Notes: generated by a model not told the origin, from the sequence alone. A DNA stretch of 64,000 bases from Acidovorax kalamii (GCF_002245625.1 NZ_NOIG01000011.1:248001-312000), one strand, 5' to 3'; counted from the stretch's first letter, positions 44,816 through 55,327 are shown. Numbers and translations: made by a program.

Positions 44816-44849
44816 AAGGCCTTGCAGCATGTGCTGCAAGGCCTTTTTT
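44816..44849 (+). terminator. Terminator after tRNA-Pro
   Basis: 14-bp perfect stem (44816-44829 with 44832-44845) ending in a T run, eight bases after the tRNA. Confidence 0.9.
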
Positions 44850-44969
44850 CTTGCCTCTTGTAATGCTGGGCAAGTGGGGGCAGGGGCAAACGTCCTTACC
44901 ATCGGGGCGTCCCGGATGGCGCCGAAGCCTGGGGCGCATCCGTCCAATCGCCGCCCGACCGGTCACGCC

Positions 44970-45782
44970 ATGAAACGTCCTCTGCCTGTCTCCCCGTCTT
45001 CTGCTTCAAGCCCATGGGCGGGGACCCCGACCACCACCGGCCAGCGCTATGACGCGGTGGATTCCCTGCGGGGAGTGGCGATGGTGTGGATGACCGCCTT
45101 CCACTTCTGTTTTGACCTGAGCCATTTTGGTTTCTGGCCACAGAACTTCCGTGTGGACCCGTTCTGGACCGCGCAGCGCACGGTCATCGTGAGCCTTTTT
45201 CTTTTCTGCGCGGGGCTGGGGCAGGCCATAGCCTGGCACCAGGGGCAGGGGTGGCAGCGTTTCGGGCGCCGCTGGATGCAGATCGCAGGCTGCGCGCTGT
45301 TGGTGACGCTGGGCTCGTTTGCCATGTTTCCGCAGAGCTTCATCTACTTCGGGGTTTTGCATGGCATGGCTGTGATGCTGCTCATTGCCCGGTGCACAGC
45401 CAACTGGGGGCGCTGGCTGTGGCTGGCGGGGCTGGTGGCAGTGGCCTTGCCGTTCCTGGCGCAGCATCTGTTGGTGGGCAGTTGGGTGGAGGCGGCACCC
45501 TGGTTCAACGGCCGGTCCCTCAACTGGCTGGGTCTGGTATCCCGCAAGCCTTTCACCGAAGACTACGTGCCCGTTTTCCCTTGGTTGGGCGTGATGTGGT
45601 GGGGGCTGGCTGCAGGCCAGTGGATGCTGTCCCTCCGGTCGGTGCTGCTGTGGCGGCCATTGCCTGGCATCGTTCGACCCTTGTCGGTTCTGGGGCGCTG
45701 GAGCCTGAGTTACTACATGCTTCACCAACCGGTGATGATTGGTTTGTTGATGGCGGTGGCCTGGTGGCTGGGTAGGCCGTAG
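44970..45782 (+). CDS. DUF1624/heparan-glucosaminide acetyltransferase-like membrane protein
   Basis: A 270-residue inner-membrane protein with about seven helices. The N-terminal YDAVDSLRGVAMVWMTAFHF and DLSHFGFWPQNF are typical of the DUF1624 group, related to acyltransferases that move acetyl groups across membranes (HGSNAT/YeiB-type). The C-terminal RWSLSYYMLHQPVMIGLLMA is also conserved. ATG 44970 is chosen; an upstream ATG at 44829 lies within the tRNA terminator. Substrate unknown. Confidence 0.8.
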   Translation: MKRPLPVSPSSASSPWAGTPTTTGQRYDAVDSLRGVAMVWMTAFHFCFDLSHFGFWPQNFRVDPFWTAQRTVIVSLFLFCAGLGQAIAWHQGQGWQRFGRRWMQIAGCALLVTLGSFAMFPQSFIYFGVLHGMAVMLLIARCTANWGRWLWLAGLVAVALPFLAQHLLVGSWVEAAPWFNGRSLNWLGLVSRKPFTEDYVPVFPWLGVMWWGLAAGQWMLSLRSVLLWRPLPGIVRPLSVLGRWSLSYYMLHQPVMIGLLMAVAWWLGRP

Positions 45783-45856
45783 GCGCCGACTGGCTCACGG
45801 AAATAACATGCGGCTCTGCGGATGAACTGCCGGTAGAGACCGTTTCCTGCGGACAT

Positions 45857-45886
45857 AAAAAAACGCGGCCTGGGCCGCGTTTTTTT
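45857..45886. terminator. Bidirectional terminator
   Basis: Hairpin AAAAAAACGCGGCC-TG-GGCCGCGTTTTTTT between the convergent acyltransferase-like gene and ppiC; A and T runs on both sides allow use in both directions. Confidence 0.9.
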
Positions 45887-45920
45887 GGGGGGCATCCCTG
45901 CGGATGCCGGTCTGGCCCGA

Positions 45921-46706
45921 TTACTCGACCTTGGCCTTGGCGCGCAGGTCTTCCTGGAACTTTGCCAGTTTTTGCTGCTGCAGTTGTTGCGCCACTTGGG
46001 GCTTGACTTCTTCCAGCTTGGGCAGCTGGGCCTGGCGCACATCGTCCAGGCGGATCACGTGCCAGCCAAACTGGCTCTTCACGGGCGCATCGGTCATCTT
46101 GCCCTTTTCGAGCTTGACCAGGGCTTCGGTGAACTCGCTCACGTAGCTGGCAGGGTTGGCCCAGTCCAGGTCGCCACCCTTGGCGCCGGAGCCTGGATCC
46201 TTGGACTGCTTCTTGGCGATGTCTTCGAACTTGGCGCCCTTCTTGATGGACGCGATGATGGCCTTGGCGTCGGCTTCCTTCTCCACCAGGATGTGGCTGG
46301 CCTTGTATTCCTTGCCGCCGTTGGCTGCCACGAACTTGTCGTATTCGGCCTGGATTTCGGCGTCGGTCACCGGGTTGGTCTTCTGGTAGTCGGCGAACAG
46401 TTCGCGGATCAGGATGCTCTGGCGGGCCAGTTCCATCTGGGCCTTGTAGTCGGCCGAGGCTTCCAAGCCGCGCTTTTGGGCTTCCTGCATGAAGATTTCG
46501 CGGGCGATCACTTCTTCCTTGATCTGGCCTTCGATGTCGGGCGTCACAGGGCGGCCCGAGCGTTCCACCTGCTGCTTGAGCGCCTCAACGCGCTCTTTCG
46601 GCACGGCCTTGCCGTTGACGATGGCAACGTTCTGGGCGGAAGCGGGCAGGGCCATCGTGCCCAGCACGGCAGCGGCCACGAGGCCGGACAGGAGCTGTTT
46701 CTTCAT
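45921..46706 (-). CDS. Periplasmic peptidyl-prolyl isomerase, parvulin type
   Basis: A 261-residue exported foldase with signal peptide (about 1-24, ending ASAQ), a SurA-like N-terminal helical region, and a parvulin domain at about 132-230 (KASHILVEKEADAKAIIASI, FEDIAKKQSKDPGSGAKGGD, KSQFGWHVIRLDDVR). It probably helps outer-membrane or periplasmic protein folding. It heads a minus-strand housekeeping group downstream of bolA. Confidence 0.92.
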   Translation of the reverse strand: MKKQLLSGLVAAAVLGTMALPASAQNVAIVNGKAVPKERVEALKQQVERSGRPVTPDIEGQIKEEVIAREIFMQEAQKRGLEASADYKAQMELARQSILIRELFADYQKTNPVTDAEIQAEYDKFVAANGGKEYKASHILVEKEADAKAIIASIKKGAKFEDIAKKQSKDPGSGAKGGDLDWANPASYVSEFTEALVKLEKGKMTDAPVKSQFGWHVIRLDDVRQAQLPKLEEVKPQVAQQLQQQKLAKFQEDLRAKAKVE

Positions 46707-46774
46707 GCGGAATCCAAAAAATGAGAGGTTGTTTGTGCCAGCTGAAATCCGGCGAGTTGCTATCTGAGGCCGGT

Positions 46775-47041
46775 TCAGAGAACTTCAATGGCGAGGGCGT
46801 GGACGCCTTGGTCAATAAATTCTTGCAGCGCATCATACACAAGGCGGTGTTGCGCCACGCGCGGCTTGCCTGTAAACAAAGGTGACGAAATGCGGACCCG
46901 GAAATGCGTGCCAAAACCGGTGCCGTTGGCCCCAGCGTGGCCCGCGTGGGCGGCGCTTTCGTCCAGCACTTCGAGGACGTCAGGGGCCAGCCGCTGGGTG
47001 AGGGCCTGGTGCATCTGCTGGGCGATGGAAAGGTCGATCAT
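46775..47041 (-). CDS. bolA: BolA family protein
   Basis: An 88-residue BolA-type protein: LAPDVLEVLDESAAHAGHAG, GTHFRVRISSPLFTGKPRVA, QHRLVYDALQEFIDQGVHAL. The family works with monothiol glutaredoxins in Fe-S cluster handling and stress control. The His in FTGKPRVAQHRLVYDAL is the conserved cluster ligand. It lies 15 bp downstream of yciB. Confidence 0.93.
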   Translation of the reverse strand: MIDLSIAQQMHQALTQRLAPDVLEVLDESAAHAGHAGANGTGFGTHFRVRISSPLFTGKPRVAQHRLVYDALQEFIDQGVHALAIEVL

Positions 47042-47056
47042 GGCAATCCCCCTGGC

Positions 47057-47596
47057 TCAGGCCGCAGGCTCGTCGCCCTTGAGGTGCGGCGCGATGTAGA
47101 TACCCTGGCCGATCAGGAAGACCAGCGGGAAGGCATAGCCCCAGAGCTTGAAGTCCACCCATGCTTCGGTGCTGAAGTTGACCACCACATAGGCGTTGAT
47201 GGCGGACATGAAGGCGCAGTAAACGATCCACGCCACGTTCAGCCGTAGCCACACCTGGTCGGGCAGGTCCAGCTGGCTGCCCAGCAGCATCTTGAGGAAG
47301 TTCTTCTTCATCACCCACAGGGCCACGGCCAGCGCGAGGGACATGGCGCCGTACAGCACCGTGGGCTTCCACTTGATGAAGCGGTCGTCCTGCAGCACCA
47401 GCGTGAGCGTGCCGAACAACAGGATGAGCACCAGCGTGGCCTTGTGCATGGTCTGCAGGCGACGGTCGATCGCGTAGATCAGGCCCATCTGCACCACCGT
47501 GGCGGCCATGAGCACGGCGGTGCCCACATAGATGCCATAGAACTTGTAGGCCCCGAAAAACAGCAGGATGGGGAAGAAGTCGATCAGGATTTTCAT
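47057..47596 (-). CDS. yciB: Inner-membrane septation protein A (YciB/IspZ)
   Basis: A 179-residue membrane protein with five helices, beginning [20 protein letters not shown] and containing the family stretch [20 protein letters not shown] and [20 protein letters not shown]. It is linked to cell-envelope synthesis and division. ATG at 47596 gives the family N-terminus; an upstream extension is not conserved-looking. Confidence 0.95.
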   Translation of the reverse strand: MKILIDFFPILLFFGAYKFYGIYVGTAVLMAATVVQMGLIYAIDRRLQTMHKATLVLILLFGTLTLVLQDDRFIKWKPTVLYGAMSLALAVALWVMKKNFLKMLLGSQLDLPDQVWLRLNVAWIVYCAFMSAINAYVVVNFSTEAWVDFKLWGYAFPLVFLIGQGIYIAPHLKGDEPAA

Positions 47597-47619
47597 GGGG
47601 TCGGGGACATTCTCGGCGG

Positions 47620-48033
47620 TCAGCCCTTGTCGGATTCGAAGTCGAGCGACGCGGAGTTCATGCAATAGCGCAGGCCGGTAGGAGCCGGGCCATCTTCAAA
47701 AACGTGGCCCAGGTGGGCCCCGCATTGTGCACACACCGTCTCGGTGCGGACCATGCCGTGGCTGCGGTCCACGATTTCGGTGATGGCGCCGGGGATAGCC
47801 TGGGAGAAGCTGGGCCAGCCGCAGCCCGCGTCGAACTTGGTGTCCGAATCAAACAGCTTGGAACCGCAGCAGATGCAGTGGTAGCTGCCATCGGCCCAGT
47901 GGGTTTCGTACTTGCCGGTGAAGGGGCGCTCGGTGGCGGCGTGGCGTGTGACCTGGAACGCCACAGGCTCGGCGCCTTTCTCGCGCAGCACGGCTTGCCA
48001 TTCGGCGTCGGTCTTCTGGATGGGATGGGTCAT
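47620..48033 (-). CDS. msrB: Peptide-methionine (R)-S-oxide reductase
   Basis: MsrB repairs oxidised methionine in proteins. The 137-residue protein has the Zn-binding cysteine pairs (CICC in [18 protein letters not shown] and CAQC in [20 protein letters not shown]), [16 protein letters not shown], and catalytic Cys in [12 protein letters not shown]. It overlaps selO by four bases. That link is notable because SelO is itself a redox-responsive enzyme. Confidence 0.96.
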   Translation of the reverse strand: MTHPIQKTDAEWQAVLREKGAEPVAFQVTRHAATERPFTGKYETHWADGSYHCICCGSKLFDSDTKFDAGCGWPSFSQAIPGAITEIVDRSHGMVRTETVCAQCGAHLGHVFEDGPAPTGLRYCMNSASLDFESDKG

Positions 48034-49514
48034 GATGAACAGCTGATCTCGATGGAAGACGCCCAGTCGGGCGGGAAGGCTGCGTAGGCATCGTGGCCGG
48101 GGTGCTCATCGAACGGGCGCTCCAGCAGCCGCTGCAGGGTTTGGAGTTCGCTGAAGTCACCAAGTTTCGCCGCACGGATGGCCTGCTCGCCCAGGTGGTT
48201 GCGCAGCACGAATTTGGGGTTGGTTTTGAGCATCAAATTGGCCGCTTCCGAGCGACCATAATGCCTTTGTAGCTCTGAATACGATAGCAACCACGCGTCC
48301 CACGCCGCGCGGTCGGCAAACAGGTCGCGCACTGGCTCGAAATCGCCGTTGCCCACGGCGTGTGAGAGTCGACGCCAGAAGATGGTGTAGTCCACGCCAT
48401 TTTTCGCAAGCAGCAGCAAGATGCCGTCGATCAGCGTGGCATCTTGTTCGTGCTCGGCGGTCAGGCCCAGCTTGGCGCGCATGCGGGCCATGAACTCCTG
48501 CGGGAACACGGCCTTGTAAGACTCCAGCGCTGCCTTGGCCAGTTCCTCGTCGCCGATCAGTGGCAGCAGCGCCTGCGCCAGGCAAAACAGGTTCCAGTAC
48601 GCCACGTTGGGCTGGCGGTTGTAGGCATAGCGGCCCTGGGTATCGCTGTGGTTGCACACGTGGCCAGGCACGAAGGCGTCCATAAACTGGAACGGGCCGT
48701 AGTCGATCGTGAGGCCCAGGATGCTCATGTTGTCGGTGTTCATCACCCCATGGCAAAAGCCCACGGCCTGCCACTGGGCCATGAGGCGCGCGGTCCGTTC
48801 ACTCACGGCCTGCAGCAGCGCCGCATAGGCATTGCCACTGAATTCGGTGGTGCCCCGGCATTCGGGGTAGTAGCGGTCGATGACATAGTCGGCCAGCGCT
48901 TGCAGCGGGGCTTCCTGGCCGTTGGCGGCAAAGTGCTCAAAGTGGCCAAAGCGCACAAAACTGGGGGCCACGCGCGTGACCACGGCGGCGGTCTCGATTT
49001 CTTCGCGTCGCACCGGCGCTGGCGAGCCGGTGATGCACAGCGCGCGCGAGGTGGGAATGCCCAGGCCGTGCATGGCCTCGCTGCACAGGAACTCGCGGAT
49101 GCTGGAGCGCAGCACTGCGCGGCCGTCCCCCATGCGGGAGTAGGGCGTGCGGCCCGCGCCCTTGAGCTGGATTTCGTGGCCATTGGCCGTCTCGCCGAGC
49201 AGAATGGCCCGGCCGTCGCCCAGTTGCCCGGCCCAGACGCCGAACTGGTGGCCGCTGTACACGCTGGCCAGGGGGCGCGAGCCCGCCAGCAGCGTGTTGC
49301 CGGTGAAGGCCTGCAGCGCTTCGTCACGGCCCAGCCAGGAGGGGTCGAGCCCGATCAGCCGTGCCACATCGGGGCTGGTGCCCACCCAGTGGGGGGCGGG
49401 CAGGGGAGTGGGGCGCAGTTCGGTGTAGAAGGCGGGGCCCAGGTCGGCGAAGCGGTGGTTCCAGGCCAGTCCCAGGTCGGCGGCGGTTTCGCTGTGGTCG
49501 GCACTCAGGTTCAT
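48030..49514 (-). CDS. selO: Protein adenylyltransferase SelO (YdiU)
   Basis: A 494-residue pseudokinase-fold enzyme that transfers AMP to Ser, Thr or Tyr residues of proteins during oxidative stress. Visible are [20 protein letters not shown], the nucleotide-binding [20 protein letters not shown], and the metal/catalytic [20 protein letters not shown]. The conserved C-terminal Cys is present (final ISCSS). Residues about 411-435 lie where the DNA again resembles the dispersed repeat. Start at 49514 ([10 protein letters not shown]); the upstream in-frame ATG looks non-coding. Confidence 0.93.
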   Translation of the reverse strand: MNLSADHSETAADLGLAWNHRFADLGPAFYTELRPTPLPAPHWVGTSPDVARLIGLDPSWLGRDEALQAFTGNTLLAGSRPLASVYSGHQFGVWAGQLGDGRAILLGETANGHEIQLKGAGRTPYSRMGDGRAVLRSSIREFLCSEAMHGLGIPTSRALCITGSPAPVRREEIETAAVVTRVAPSFVRFGHFEHFAANGQEAPLQALADYVIDRYYPECRGTTEFSGNAYAALLQAVSERTARLMAQWQAVGFCHGVMNTDNMSILGLTIDYGPFQFMDAFVPGHVCNHSDTQGRYAYNRQPNVAYWNLFCLAQALLPLIGDEELAKAALESYKAVFPQEFMARMRAKLGLTAEHEQDATLIDGILLLLAKNGVDYTIFWRRLSHAVGNGDFEPVRDLFADRAAWDAWLLSYSELQRHYGRSEAANLMLKTNPKFVLRNHLGEQAIRAAKLGDFSELQTLQRLLERPFDEHPGHDAYAAFPPDWASSIEISCSS

Positions 49515-49583
49515 GGTCGCAATTGTCTCGCACCGTGGATGGCACAAGGCGGACAAGGCCATGAGGCTTGCTGCTGCAGGTTC

Positions 49584-50624
49584 TCAGGAGGTGGGCGCTG
49601 CCTCTGGCTCCGTCAGCAGCTGTGTGCGGTACTGCCCTGGCGGCATGCCAAACCAGCGCTTGCAGGCGCGGAACAGGTTGCTCTGGTCGGCAAAGCCCAG
49701 CAGGTCGGCAATCTCGGCCAGGCTGCGGCGCTCATCGCTCAGGTGCTGGCACGCGAGTTCGCGGCGGGTGTCGTCCAGCAGTTGCTGGTAGCTCACAGAC
49801 TCGGCCTGCAGGCGCCGCTGCAGGGTGCGGTCGGTCAGGTGCAGGCGTGCGGCAATGTCCTCGCGCCGAGGCTCGCCCAGGTGCAGCACGCGCGCGATTT
49901 CGGTGCGGACGCGGGTGCTGGCCAGCGTCTGGCCGAGCTGATCCAGCTCGGTTTCGACCAGCCGTTCGTGCAATGCCCACAGACCGGGGTTGTGGGTGGG
50001 GATGGGTGCGCGCAGATCGGCCTCGGAGAGCAGGAAACGGTTGGCGGGCTGGCCAAAACGCGGCAGCACGCCGAAGGCGGTGCGGTAACGGGCGTCATCG
50101 TGGGGTGCTGGCGTGGTGAGGTCCATGGCCAAAGGCACCAGATCGCGCCGGGTGAGCCAGCAGCACAGCGTGAACAGGGTGAGCACTGCGAACTCGATGC
50201 GCTGGCGCGGAATGGGCCGTGTGGCGCCGATATGGCTGAGCGCCAGCCAGTAGCCTTGGCCACGCGGGTCGCGCTTCATTTCAAACGTGGTGGCGTCTGA
50301 GATCAGCGCCATCTGCCGCTGCAAATGCTCAAAGCCAACCAGCAGGTTGGGGCCGGAGGCCAGTGCGTAGCCCACCAGGTCCACATTGCCGTAGCGTGAT
50401 GCCAGATCGCGCGCCAGGCCCAGGCCCGGCTGGCCGTAGCGGGTGGCTGCGGCCTCCCACAGCCTGCTCACGCGGTCCACATCCACACGGGTTTGCGGCT
50501 GCTGCTGCAATGCGGGCAGGTCGATGCCGACCTCGGCGCACAGGTCGGCTGCGGGCAGTCCTTCGGCTGCAAACATGTCCGCAATGCCGCGCACCCACGC
50601 GGCGGAACTGGTGCGCTGGGTCAT
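49584..50624 (-). CDS. AraC-family transcriptional regulator
   Basis: A 346-residue regulator with an N-terminal arabinose-binding-type domain (ARDLASRYGNVDLVGYALAS) and a C-terminal AraC DNA-binding domain of two helix-turn-helices (IAARLHLTDRTLQRRLQAES and LAEIADLLGFADQSNLFRAC, then FKRWFGMPPGQYR-type end). It is of the OruR/ArgR-like long type. It is divergent from the carboxylesterase gene and probably regulates it; the 197-bp gap holds both promoters. Confidence 0.9.
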   Translation of the reverse strand: MTQRTSSAAWVRGIADMFAAEGLPAADLCAEVGIDLPALQQQPQTRVDVDRVSRLWEAAATRYGQPGLGLARDLASRYGNVDLVGYALASGPNLLVGFEHLQRQMALISDATTFEMKRDPRGQGYWLALSHIGATRPIPRQRIEFAVLTLFTLCCWLTRRDLVPLAMDLTTPAPHDDARYRTAFGVLPRFGQPANRFLLSEADLRAPIPTHNPGLWALHERLVETELDQLGQTLASTRVRTEIARVLHLGEPRREDIAARLHLTDRTLQRRLQAESVSYQQLLDDTRRELACQHLSDERRSLAEIADLLGFADQSNLFRACKRWFGMPPGQYRTQLLTEPEAAPTS

Positions 50625-50821
50625 GGCTTGTTCATGGCGGGTTTGTTCACACCTTCTCAGGGTTAACGCGAGGGTGGTGTTCTGAAGTCACTGTTTTGGC
50701 GTGGTTGCGATAGTGGGCCAGCGGCGATGCATTCACACAATCGTCGCCGAGGTCGGGCCCTGCCGCAAGTGTGACGCTTCGCTGAGGCCAGATCCATTCT
50801 AGAACTCACAGGAGACAAGAC

Positions 50822-52528
50822 ATGATCGATGTGCGCAAGGGTGTGCCATGGCTGGGGGCTGTGGTGTCCGTGCTGGCTCTGGCCGGCTGCGGTGGTGGGG
50901 CGGGCTCTGCGCCCGAGGTGCGTGAGACGGTGTACGGCACCGTACGCGGGGTGGACGACAGCGCTGTGACGGGCACCTACGCCTGGAAGGGCATGCCCTT
51001 TGCCAAGCCGCCCGTGGGGGACTTGCGGTGGCAGCCGCCTGTTGAACCTGCTGCCTGGACGGGCGAGCGCAACGCTACGCGTTTTGGCAATGCCTGCCTG
51101 CAGATGGGGCGCCTGTACGGGCCCGGGGGCAACAACCGCTTTGACGACACCATTGGACAGACCCTGGGCACCCCCGTGGGCAACGAGGATTGCCTGACGC
51201 TGAACATCTGGCGCCCGGCGACCAATCAGGACAACCTGCCGGTGCTGTTGTTCCTGCATGGCGGCAGTGCCATCTCGGGCTATACGGCCGACCCGGTGTA
51301 CGACGGCGCGGCTCTGGCGCGTTCGGCCAACGCCGTGGTGGTCACGGCCAACTACCGGCTGGATGTGCTGGGCTTCTTCCAGTTGCCTCAGCTGCACAGC
51401 GGCAGCCAAACCTACACGGGCAACTATGCGCTGCTGGACAACGTGCAGGCGCTGACCTTCATCCAGCGCAACATTGCCAAGTTTGGCGGCAACGCGGCCA
51501 ACGTGACGCTGATGGGGCAATCAGCAGGGGCCATCAACGCCCTGGCGCTGCTCACCGCGCCCCAGGCCGCAGGTTTGTTCCACAAGATCGTGCCCATCAG
51601 CGGGGGTATCTCGCTAGCCAGCAACCTGCCGGCGGGTTCCATTCCCACCCTCAATCCGGCGTCGAAGTACGCGGCCCAGTCAGGGGCTTTGCTGGCAGCG
51701 CTGGTGCTGGCGGATGGCCTCGCTCCCGATGCAGCGGCTGCAGCGGCGCTGGTGGCGGGCTGGACGCCTGCCCAAACCGCCAGCTACCTGCGCGGCAAGG
51801 ATGGCCGTGTGCTGTTGCAAACCGTGCTGCAGAAGGGGCTGACGGGCTCCGGGCCCATTCCGGATGGCGTCGTGGTGCCTGCCAACCCCATTGCCGAGAT
51901 GGCCGCAGGCCGGTATCACAAGGTGCCCGTGCTGTCGGGCTACACCCTGGACGAGGCCAAGCTTTTTGCACCCTTCCTGGCGCTACTGGGCGGCAAGCCG
52001 GGCATGAAGATCAGCGATGCCGAGCGTTTTGCGATGACACAGGGCTTCAACCCCGATGCCCCCACCACGCTCACGGTGGCGGACATCATTGACCCTTCGT
52101 ACCTGCCGGTCACGGCGCCATCGACGGGCTACAACGCCCGCATGAAGCTGCTGGGCAGCGTGTTCTTTGAACCCAGCCGCGACAACCTGCTGGGCACTCT
52201 GCGCAGCCAACAGACCAACGTGTGGAGCTACCAGTTCAACTGGGCCCAGCAACCCGCGCCCTGGGCGGATGTATACGGCGCGGCCCATGGATTTGACCTG
52301 CCTTTTGTCTTTGGCAATTTCGGCCCGTCGCTGCTGGCCAAGGCTGCCAACAGCACGGCCAACCAGCCGGGGCGCCTCGCGCTCTCTGCCGTGATGATGG
52401 ACAGCGTGCGGGCCTTCGTGCACACGGGCAATCCCAATCACGCTGGCCTGGGGCAGGAGTGGCAACCCTGGCCGCGCAAGTTTATTTTCGATGCGGACCA
52501 GAAGGCCACGCGCCTGAGCGTTCAGTGA
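50822..52528 (+). CDS. Type B carboxylesterase lipoprotein
   Basis: A 568-residue alpha/beta hydrolase with a lipoprotein signal (lipobox ALAGC, Cys23). Conserved parts are GMPFAKPPVGDLRWQPPVEP, NEDCLTLNIWRP, oxyanion FLHGGSA and nucleophile elbow GQSAG (Ser234). The catalytic Glu/Asp and His lie further on, likely in DEAKLF and the GAAHGFDLPFVFG region. It hydrolyses ester bonds at the cell surface or in the periplasm; substrate unknown. The divergent AraC regulator is a plausible controller. Confidence 0.9.
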   Translation: MIDVRKGVPWLGAVVSVLALAGCGGGAGSAPEVRETVYGTVRGVDDSAVTGTYAWKGMPFAKPPVGDLRWQPPVEPAAWTGERNATRFGNACLQMGRLYGPGGNNRFDDTIGQTLGTPVGNEDCLTLNIWRPATNQDNLPVLLFLHGGSAISGYTADPVYDGAALARSANAVVVTANYRLDVLGFFQLPQLHSGSQTYTGNYALLDNVQALTFIQRNIAKFGGNAANVTLMGQSAGAINALALLTAPQAAGLFHKIVPISGGISLASNLPAGSIPTLNPASKYAAQSGALLAALVLADGLAPDAAAAAALVAGWTPAQTASYLRGKDGRVLLQTVLQKGLTGSGPIPDGVVVPANPIAEMAAGRYHKVPVLSGYTLDEAKLFAPFLALLGGKPGMKISDAERFAMTQGFNPDAPTTLTVADIIDPSYLPVTAPSTGYNARMKLLGSVFFEPSRDNLLGTLRSQQTNVWSYQFNWAQQPAPWADVYGAAHGFDLPFVFGNFGPSLLAKAANSTANQPGRLALSAVMMDSVRAFVHTGNPNHAGLGQEWQPWPRKFIFDADQKATRLSVQ

Positions 52529-52562
52529 GGACCTGGCGCTTGATGCTGTTTCCCATGTCTGT

Positions 52563-53249
52563 TCATGCTGCAGCCGTGGCAGCAAGGTATGCGCCGAGCG
52601 CCTCGTCGTCCACGATGGCCACCTTACCGAAATCCAGCGACACGATGCCCAGTTCCTCCAGCGTGCGCAGCACACGGTTCACCGTCTGGCGCGACAGGCC
52701 TACCAGCTGGCCCAGCTCGTCCTGCGTGAGGTTGAGCCTGCGCGTGCTGCGCCAGAACAAGCGGCTCAGGTACAGGGCCACGCGGTGCTCGGGCGACTGC
52801 GTGCGGCCGGCCTCGATGATGGTCATGGCCTGCCCGAGCCGCATGTTCAGGTGTTGCACCAGGAACTGGTTGAACGCCAGGCTGCTTTCGCGCAGCGTGG
52901 CAAACAGCGGCAGCGGCAGGCACAGCAGCGTGGTGGGCCGCAGCGCCACCACGTTGTATTTGCGCGGCTCGGGCTTCATGGCCGAGCCCTCGCCAAACCA
53001 CTCGCCATCGGGCACGCCGATGAACGCCGACGACCTTCCTTTGCTGGCAGGGCTTTGCAGCATCACCAGGCCCGACAACACGGCATGCCAGCCCTCTACC
53101 GCACTGCCTGCGGGCATCATGACGGCTCCCTTGTCGCCCTGCACGGCAAACACCTCGTCGCGCAGGCGCTCCTGCAGCGCAGCGGGCACGCTGGCAAACC
53201 AGGGCTGGGCCGAAATGAAGCGCGGAGCAGGGGGCTGGGTGCTGAGCAT
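52563..53249 (-). CDS. Crp/Fnr-family transcriptional regulator
   Basis: A 228-residue regulator with an N-terminal cyclic-nucleotide-type beta-roll (PAGSAVEGWHAVLSGLVMLQ, GVPDGEWFGEGSAM) and a C-terminal helix-turn-helix (NLTQDELGQLVGLSRQTVNR, VLRTLEELGIVSLDFG). It lacks the N-terminal cysteines of Fnr. It is divergent from the acyl-CoA synthetase gene, whose 276-bp upstream region it may control. Confidence 0.92.
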   Translation of the reverse strand: MLSTQPPAPRFISAQPWFASVPAALQERLRDEVFAVQGDKGAVMMPAGSAVEGWHAVLSGLVMLQSPASKGRSSAFIGVPDGEWFGEGSAMKPEPRKYNVVALRPTTLLCLPLPLFATLRESSLAFNQFLVQHLNMRLGQAMTIIEAGRTQSPEHRVALYLSRLFWRSTRRLNLTQDELGQLVGLSRQTVNRVLRTLEELGIVSLDFGKVAIVDDEALGAYLAATAAA

Positions 53250-53525
53250 GTGCGCGATTGTCGCTGCACTGTGGCTCCGGGTTCAGGGTAATCCCTCGGG
53301 CTTTGTCAATGGGACGACAGGTGTTGGCAGCCGCGCGCGTGCGGCGCACACTGGCGGCCTGCCGTGGGGCGCCAGGAGTTGCGTTGCAAAGCCGATGGCG
53401 GGTGGCGCGGCGCCCGGTTGGCCGGTGGATTTCAGCGGCCTGGTTGCATGACTTTGGAGACACCTGGGGCCAACGCCTCGCGCTACCATGATCTTTCCCT
53501 TCACTACAACATTCAAGGAGCACCC

Positions 53526-55169
53526 ATGCTGGGCCTGATGCAAAGTCAACCGTTGCTGATCTCGTCGCTGATCGAGTTCGCAGAACGCCACCATGGCGAC
53601 GCCGAAATCGTCTCCCGGCGGGTAGAGGGTGACATTCATCGCTACACCTACCGCGACCTGGCGGCACGTGCACGCCGTCTGGCCAACGCGTTGGACGATC
53701 TGCAACTGCAGTTCAGCGACCGTGTGGCCACGCTGGCCTGGAACGGCTACCGCCACATGGAGATGTACTTTGGTGTCTCGGGCTCGGGCCGTGTGCTGCA
53801 CACCGTCAACCCACGCCTGCACCCCGACCAGATCGCCTGGATCGTCAACCATGCCGAAGACCAGGTGCTGTGTTTTGACCTGACCTTCCTGCCCCTGGTG
53901 CAGGCCGTACACGCCAAGTGCCCCACCGTGAAGAAGTGGGTGGCCCTGTGCGACGCCGACAAGCTGCCTGCGGACTCCGGGGTTCCAGGTCTTGCAAGCT
54001 ATGAAGACTGGATTGGCGCCCATTCGGCTGACTACGCCTGGCCCGAGTTTGACGAGAACTCGGCATCGAGCATGTGCTACACCAGCGGCACCACGGGCAA
54101 CCCCAAGGCCGCGCTCTACAGTCACCGCTCGACCACGCTGCATGCCTATGCTGCTGCGCTGCCCGATGTGATGTGCCTCTCGGCCCGTGACTCTGTGCTG
54201 CCTGTGGTACCCATGTTCCACGTCAATGCCTGGGGCATTCCGTACTCGGCGGCGCTCACGGGCTGCAAGCTGGTGTTCCCTGGCCCGGCAATGGATGGCA
54301 AGTCGATCTACGAATTGATCGAATCCGAAAAGGTGAGCTACGCCGCCGGTGTGCCGACCGTGTGGCAGATGATGCTGGGCCACATGAAGCCTGCAGGCCT
54401 GAAGTTCTCCACGCTCAAGCGGACGGTGATCGGCGGCTCGGCCTGCCCACCGGCCATGATCCACGCGTTCAAGGAAGACTACGGCGTGGAAGTGCTGCAC
54501 GCCTGGGGCATGACCGAGATGAGCCCGCTGGGCACACTGTGCACGCTCAAGAACAAGCACCTGTCGCTGCCCAAGGAAGAACAGATGAAGGTCTTGCTCA
54601 AGCAGGGCCGAGCGATCTATGGCGTGGACATGAAGATCGTTGGCGGAGACGGCGAAGAGCTGCCCTGGGACGGCAAGACCTACGGTGACTTGTTGGTCAA
54701 GGGCCCGTGGATCGTGGACAGCTATTTCAAGGGTGAAGGCGGCCATCCGCTCGTCAAGGACAAGCAGGGCCGTGGCTGGTTCCCCACGGGCGACGTGGCC
54801 ACCATCGATGCCGATGGCTTCATGCAGATCACCGACCGCAGCAAGGACGTGATCAAGTCGGGCGGGGAGTGGATCAGCTCCATCGACATCGAGAACATCG
54901 CCATGGCCCATCCCGCGATTGCCATGGCGGCGTGTGTGGGTATGCCGCACCCCAAGTGGGACGAGCGCCCGATCGTCGCCGTGGTGAAGCGCCCGGGCGC
55001 CGAGGTCACACGCGATGAGCTGCTGGCGTTTTACGAGGGCAAGACGGCCAAGTGGCAGATCCCGGACGACGTGGTGTTTGTCGATGCCATTCCACTGGGT
55101 GCCACCGGCAAGATGCTCAAGACCAAACTGCGCGAGCAGCTCAAGGATTACAAGCTTCCGGGCTTGTGA
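53526..55169 (+). CDS. Acyl-CoA synthetase (AMP-forming)
   Basis: A 547-residue adenylating enzyme that makes acyl-CoA from a carboxylic acid, ATP and CoA. Core motifs are the P-loop [70 protein letters not shown] and the catalytic Lys near [13 protein letters not shown]. Of the medium/long-chain type (AlkK-like). ATG 53526 follows AAGGAG. With the transporter and FadB/thiolase downstream it fits uptake and beta-oxidation of an organic acid. Confidence 0.93.
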   Translation: MLGLMQSQPLLISSLIEFAERHHGDAEIVSRRVEGDIHRYTYRDLAARARRLANALDDLQLQFSDRVATLAWNGYRHMEMYFGVSGSGRVLHTVNPRLHPDQIAWIVNHAEDQVLCFDLTFLPLVQAVHAKCPTVKKWVALCDADKLPADSGVPGLASYEDWIGAHSADYAWPEFDENSASSMCYTSGTTGNPKAALYSHRSTTLHAYAAALPDVMCLSARDSVLPVVPMFHVNAWGIPYSAALTGCKLVFPGPAMDGKSIYELIESEKVSYAAGVPTVWQMMLGHMKPAGLKFSTLKRTVIGGSACPPAMIHAFKEDYGVEVLHAWGMTEMSPLGTLCTLKNKHLSLPKEEQMKVLLKQGRAIYGVDMKIVGGDGEELPWDGKTYGDLLVKGPWIVDSYFKGEGGHPLVKDKQGRGWFPTGDVATIDADGFMQITDRSKDVIKSGGEWISSIDIENIAMAHPAIAMAACVGMPHPKWDERPIVAVVKRPGAEVTRDELLAFYEGKTAKWQIPDDVVFVDAIPLGATGKMLKTKLREQLKDYKLPGL

Positions 55170-55220
55170 AAGCTGCGTCCTCGGCCCTTCCAGCCCTCTT
55201 GATCGCCCTCGTGGCTTTCG

Positions 55221-55327
55221 AAACTGGCGCGGCCCAGGCCAGTGCACCCGTGGAGCTGGCTTTGCCAGGCCACCGGGTGCGTCTCCCTCCCGAAGGAGAG
55301 GGGGAAGGCGCGCAGCGCCTCAGGGGG
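55221..55327. repeat. Dispersed repeat, copy A (minus orientation)
   Basis: On the minus strand it begins CCCCCTGAGGCGCTGCGCGC and continues to CTTCCCCCTCTCC. It matches copy B at 60514 (one mismatch in the first 28 bp), and further blocks correspond (GACGCA, then CACTGGC-type and GGCGCGC parts). The two copies flank the HAAT operon in opposite orientation. Confidence 0.7.

Noticed and set aside
44829-44969. Longer N-terminus for the DUF1624-type protein
   Set aside because: The upstream ATG lies in the tRNA-Pro terminator stem, and the extra 47 residues are not membrane- or family-like.
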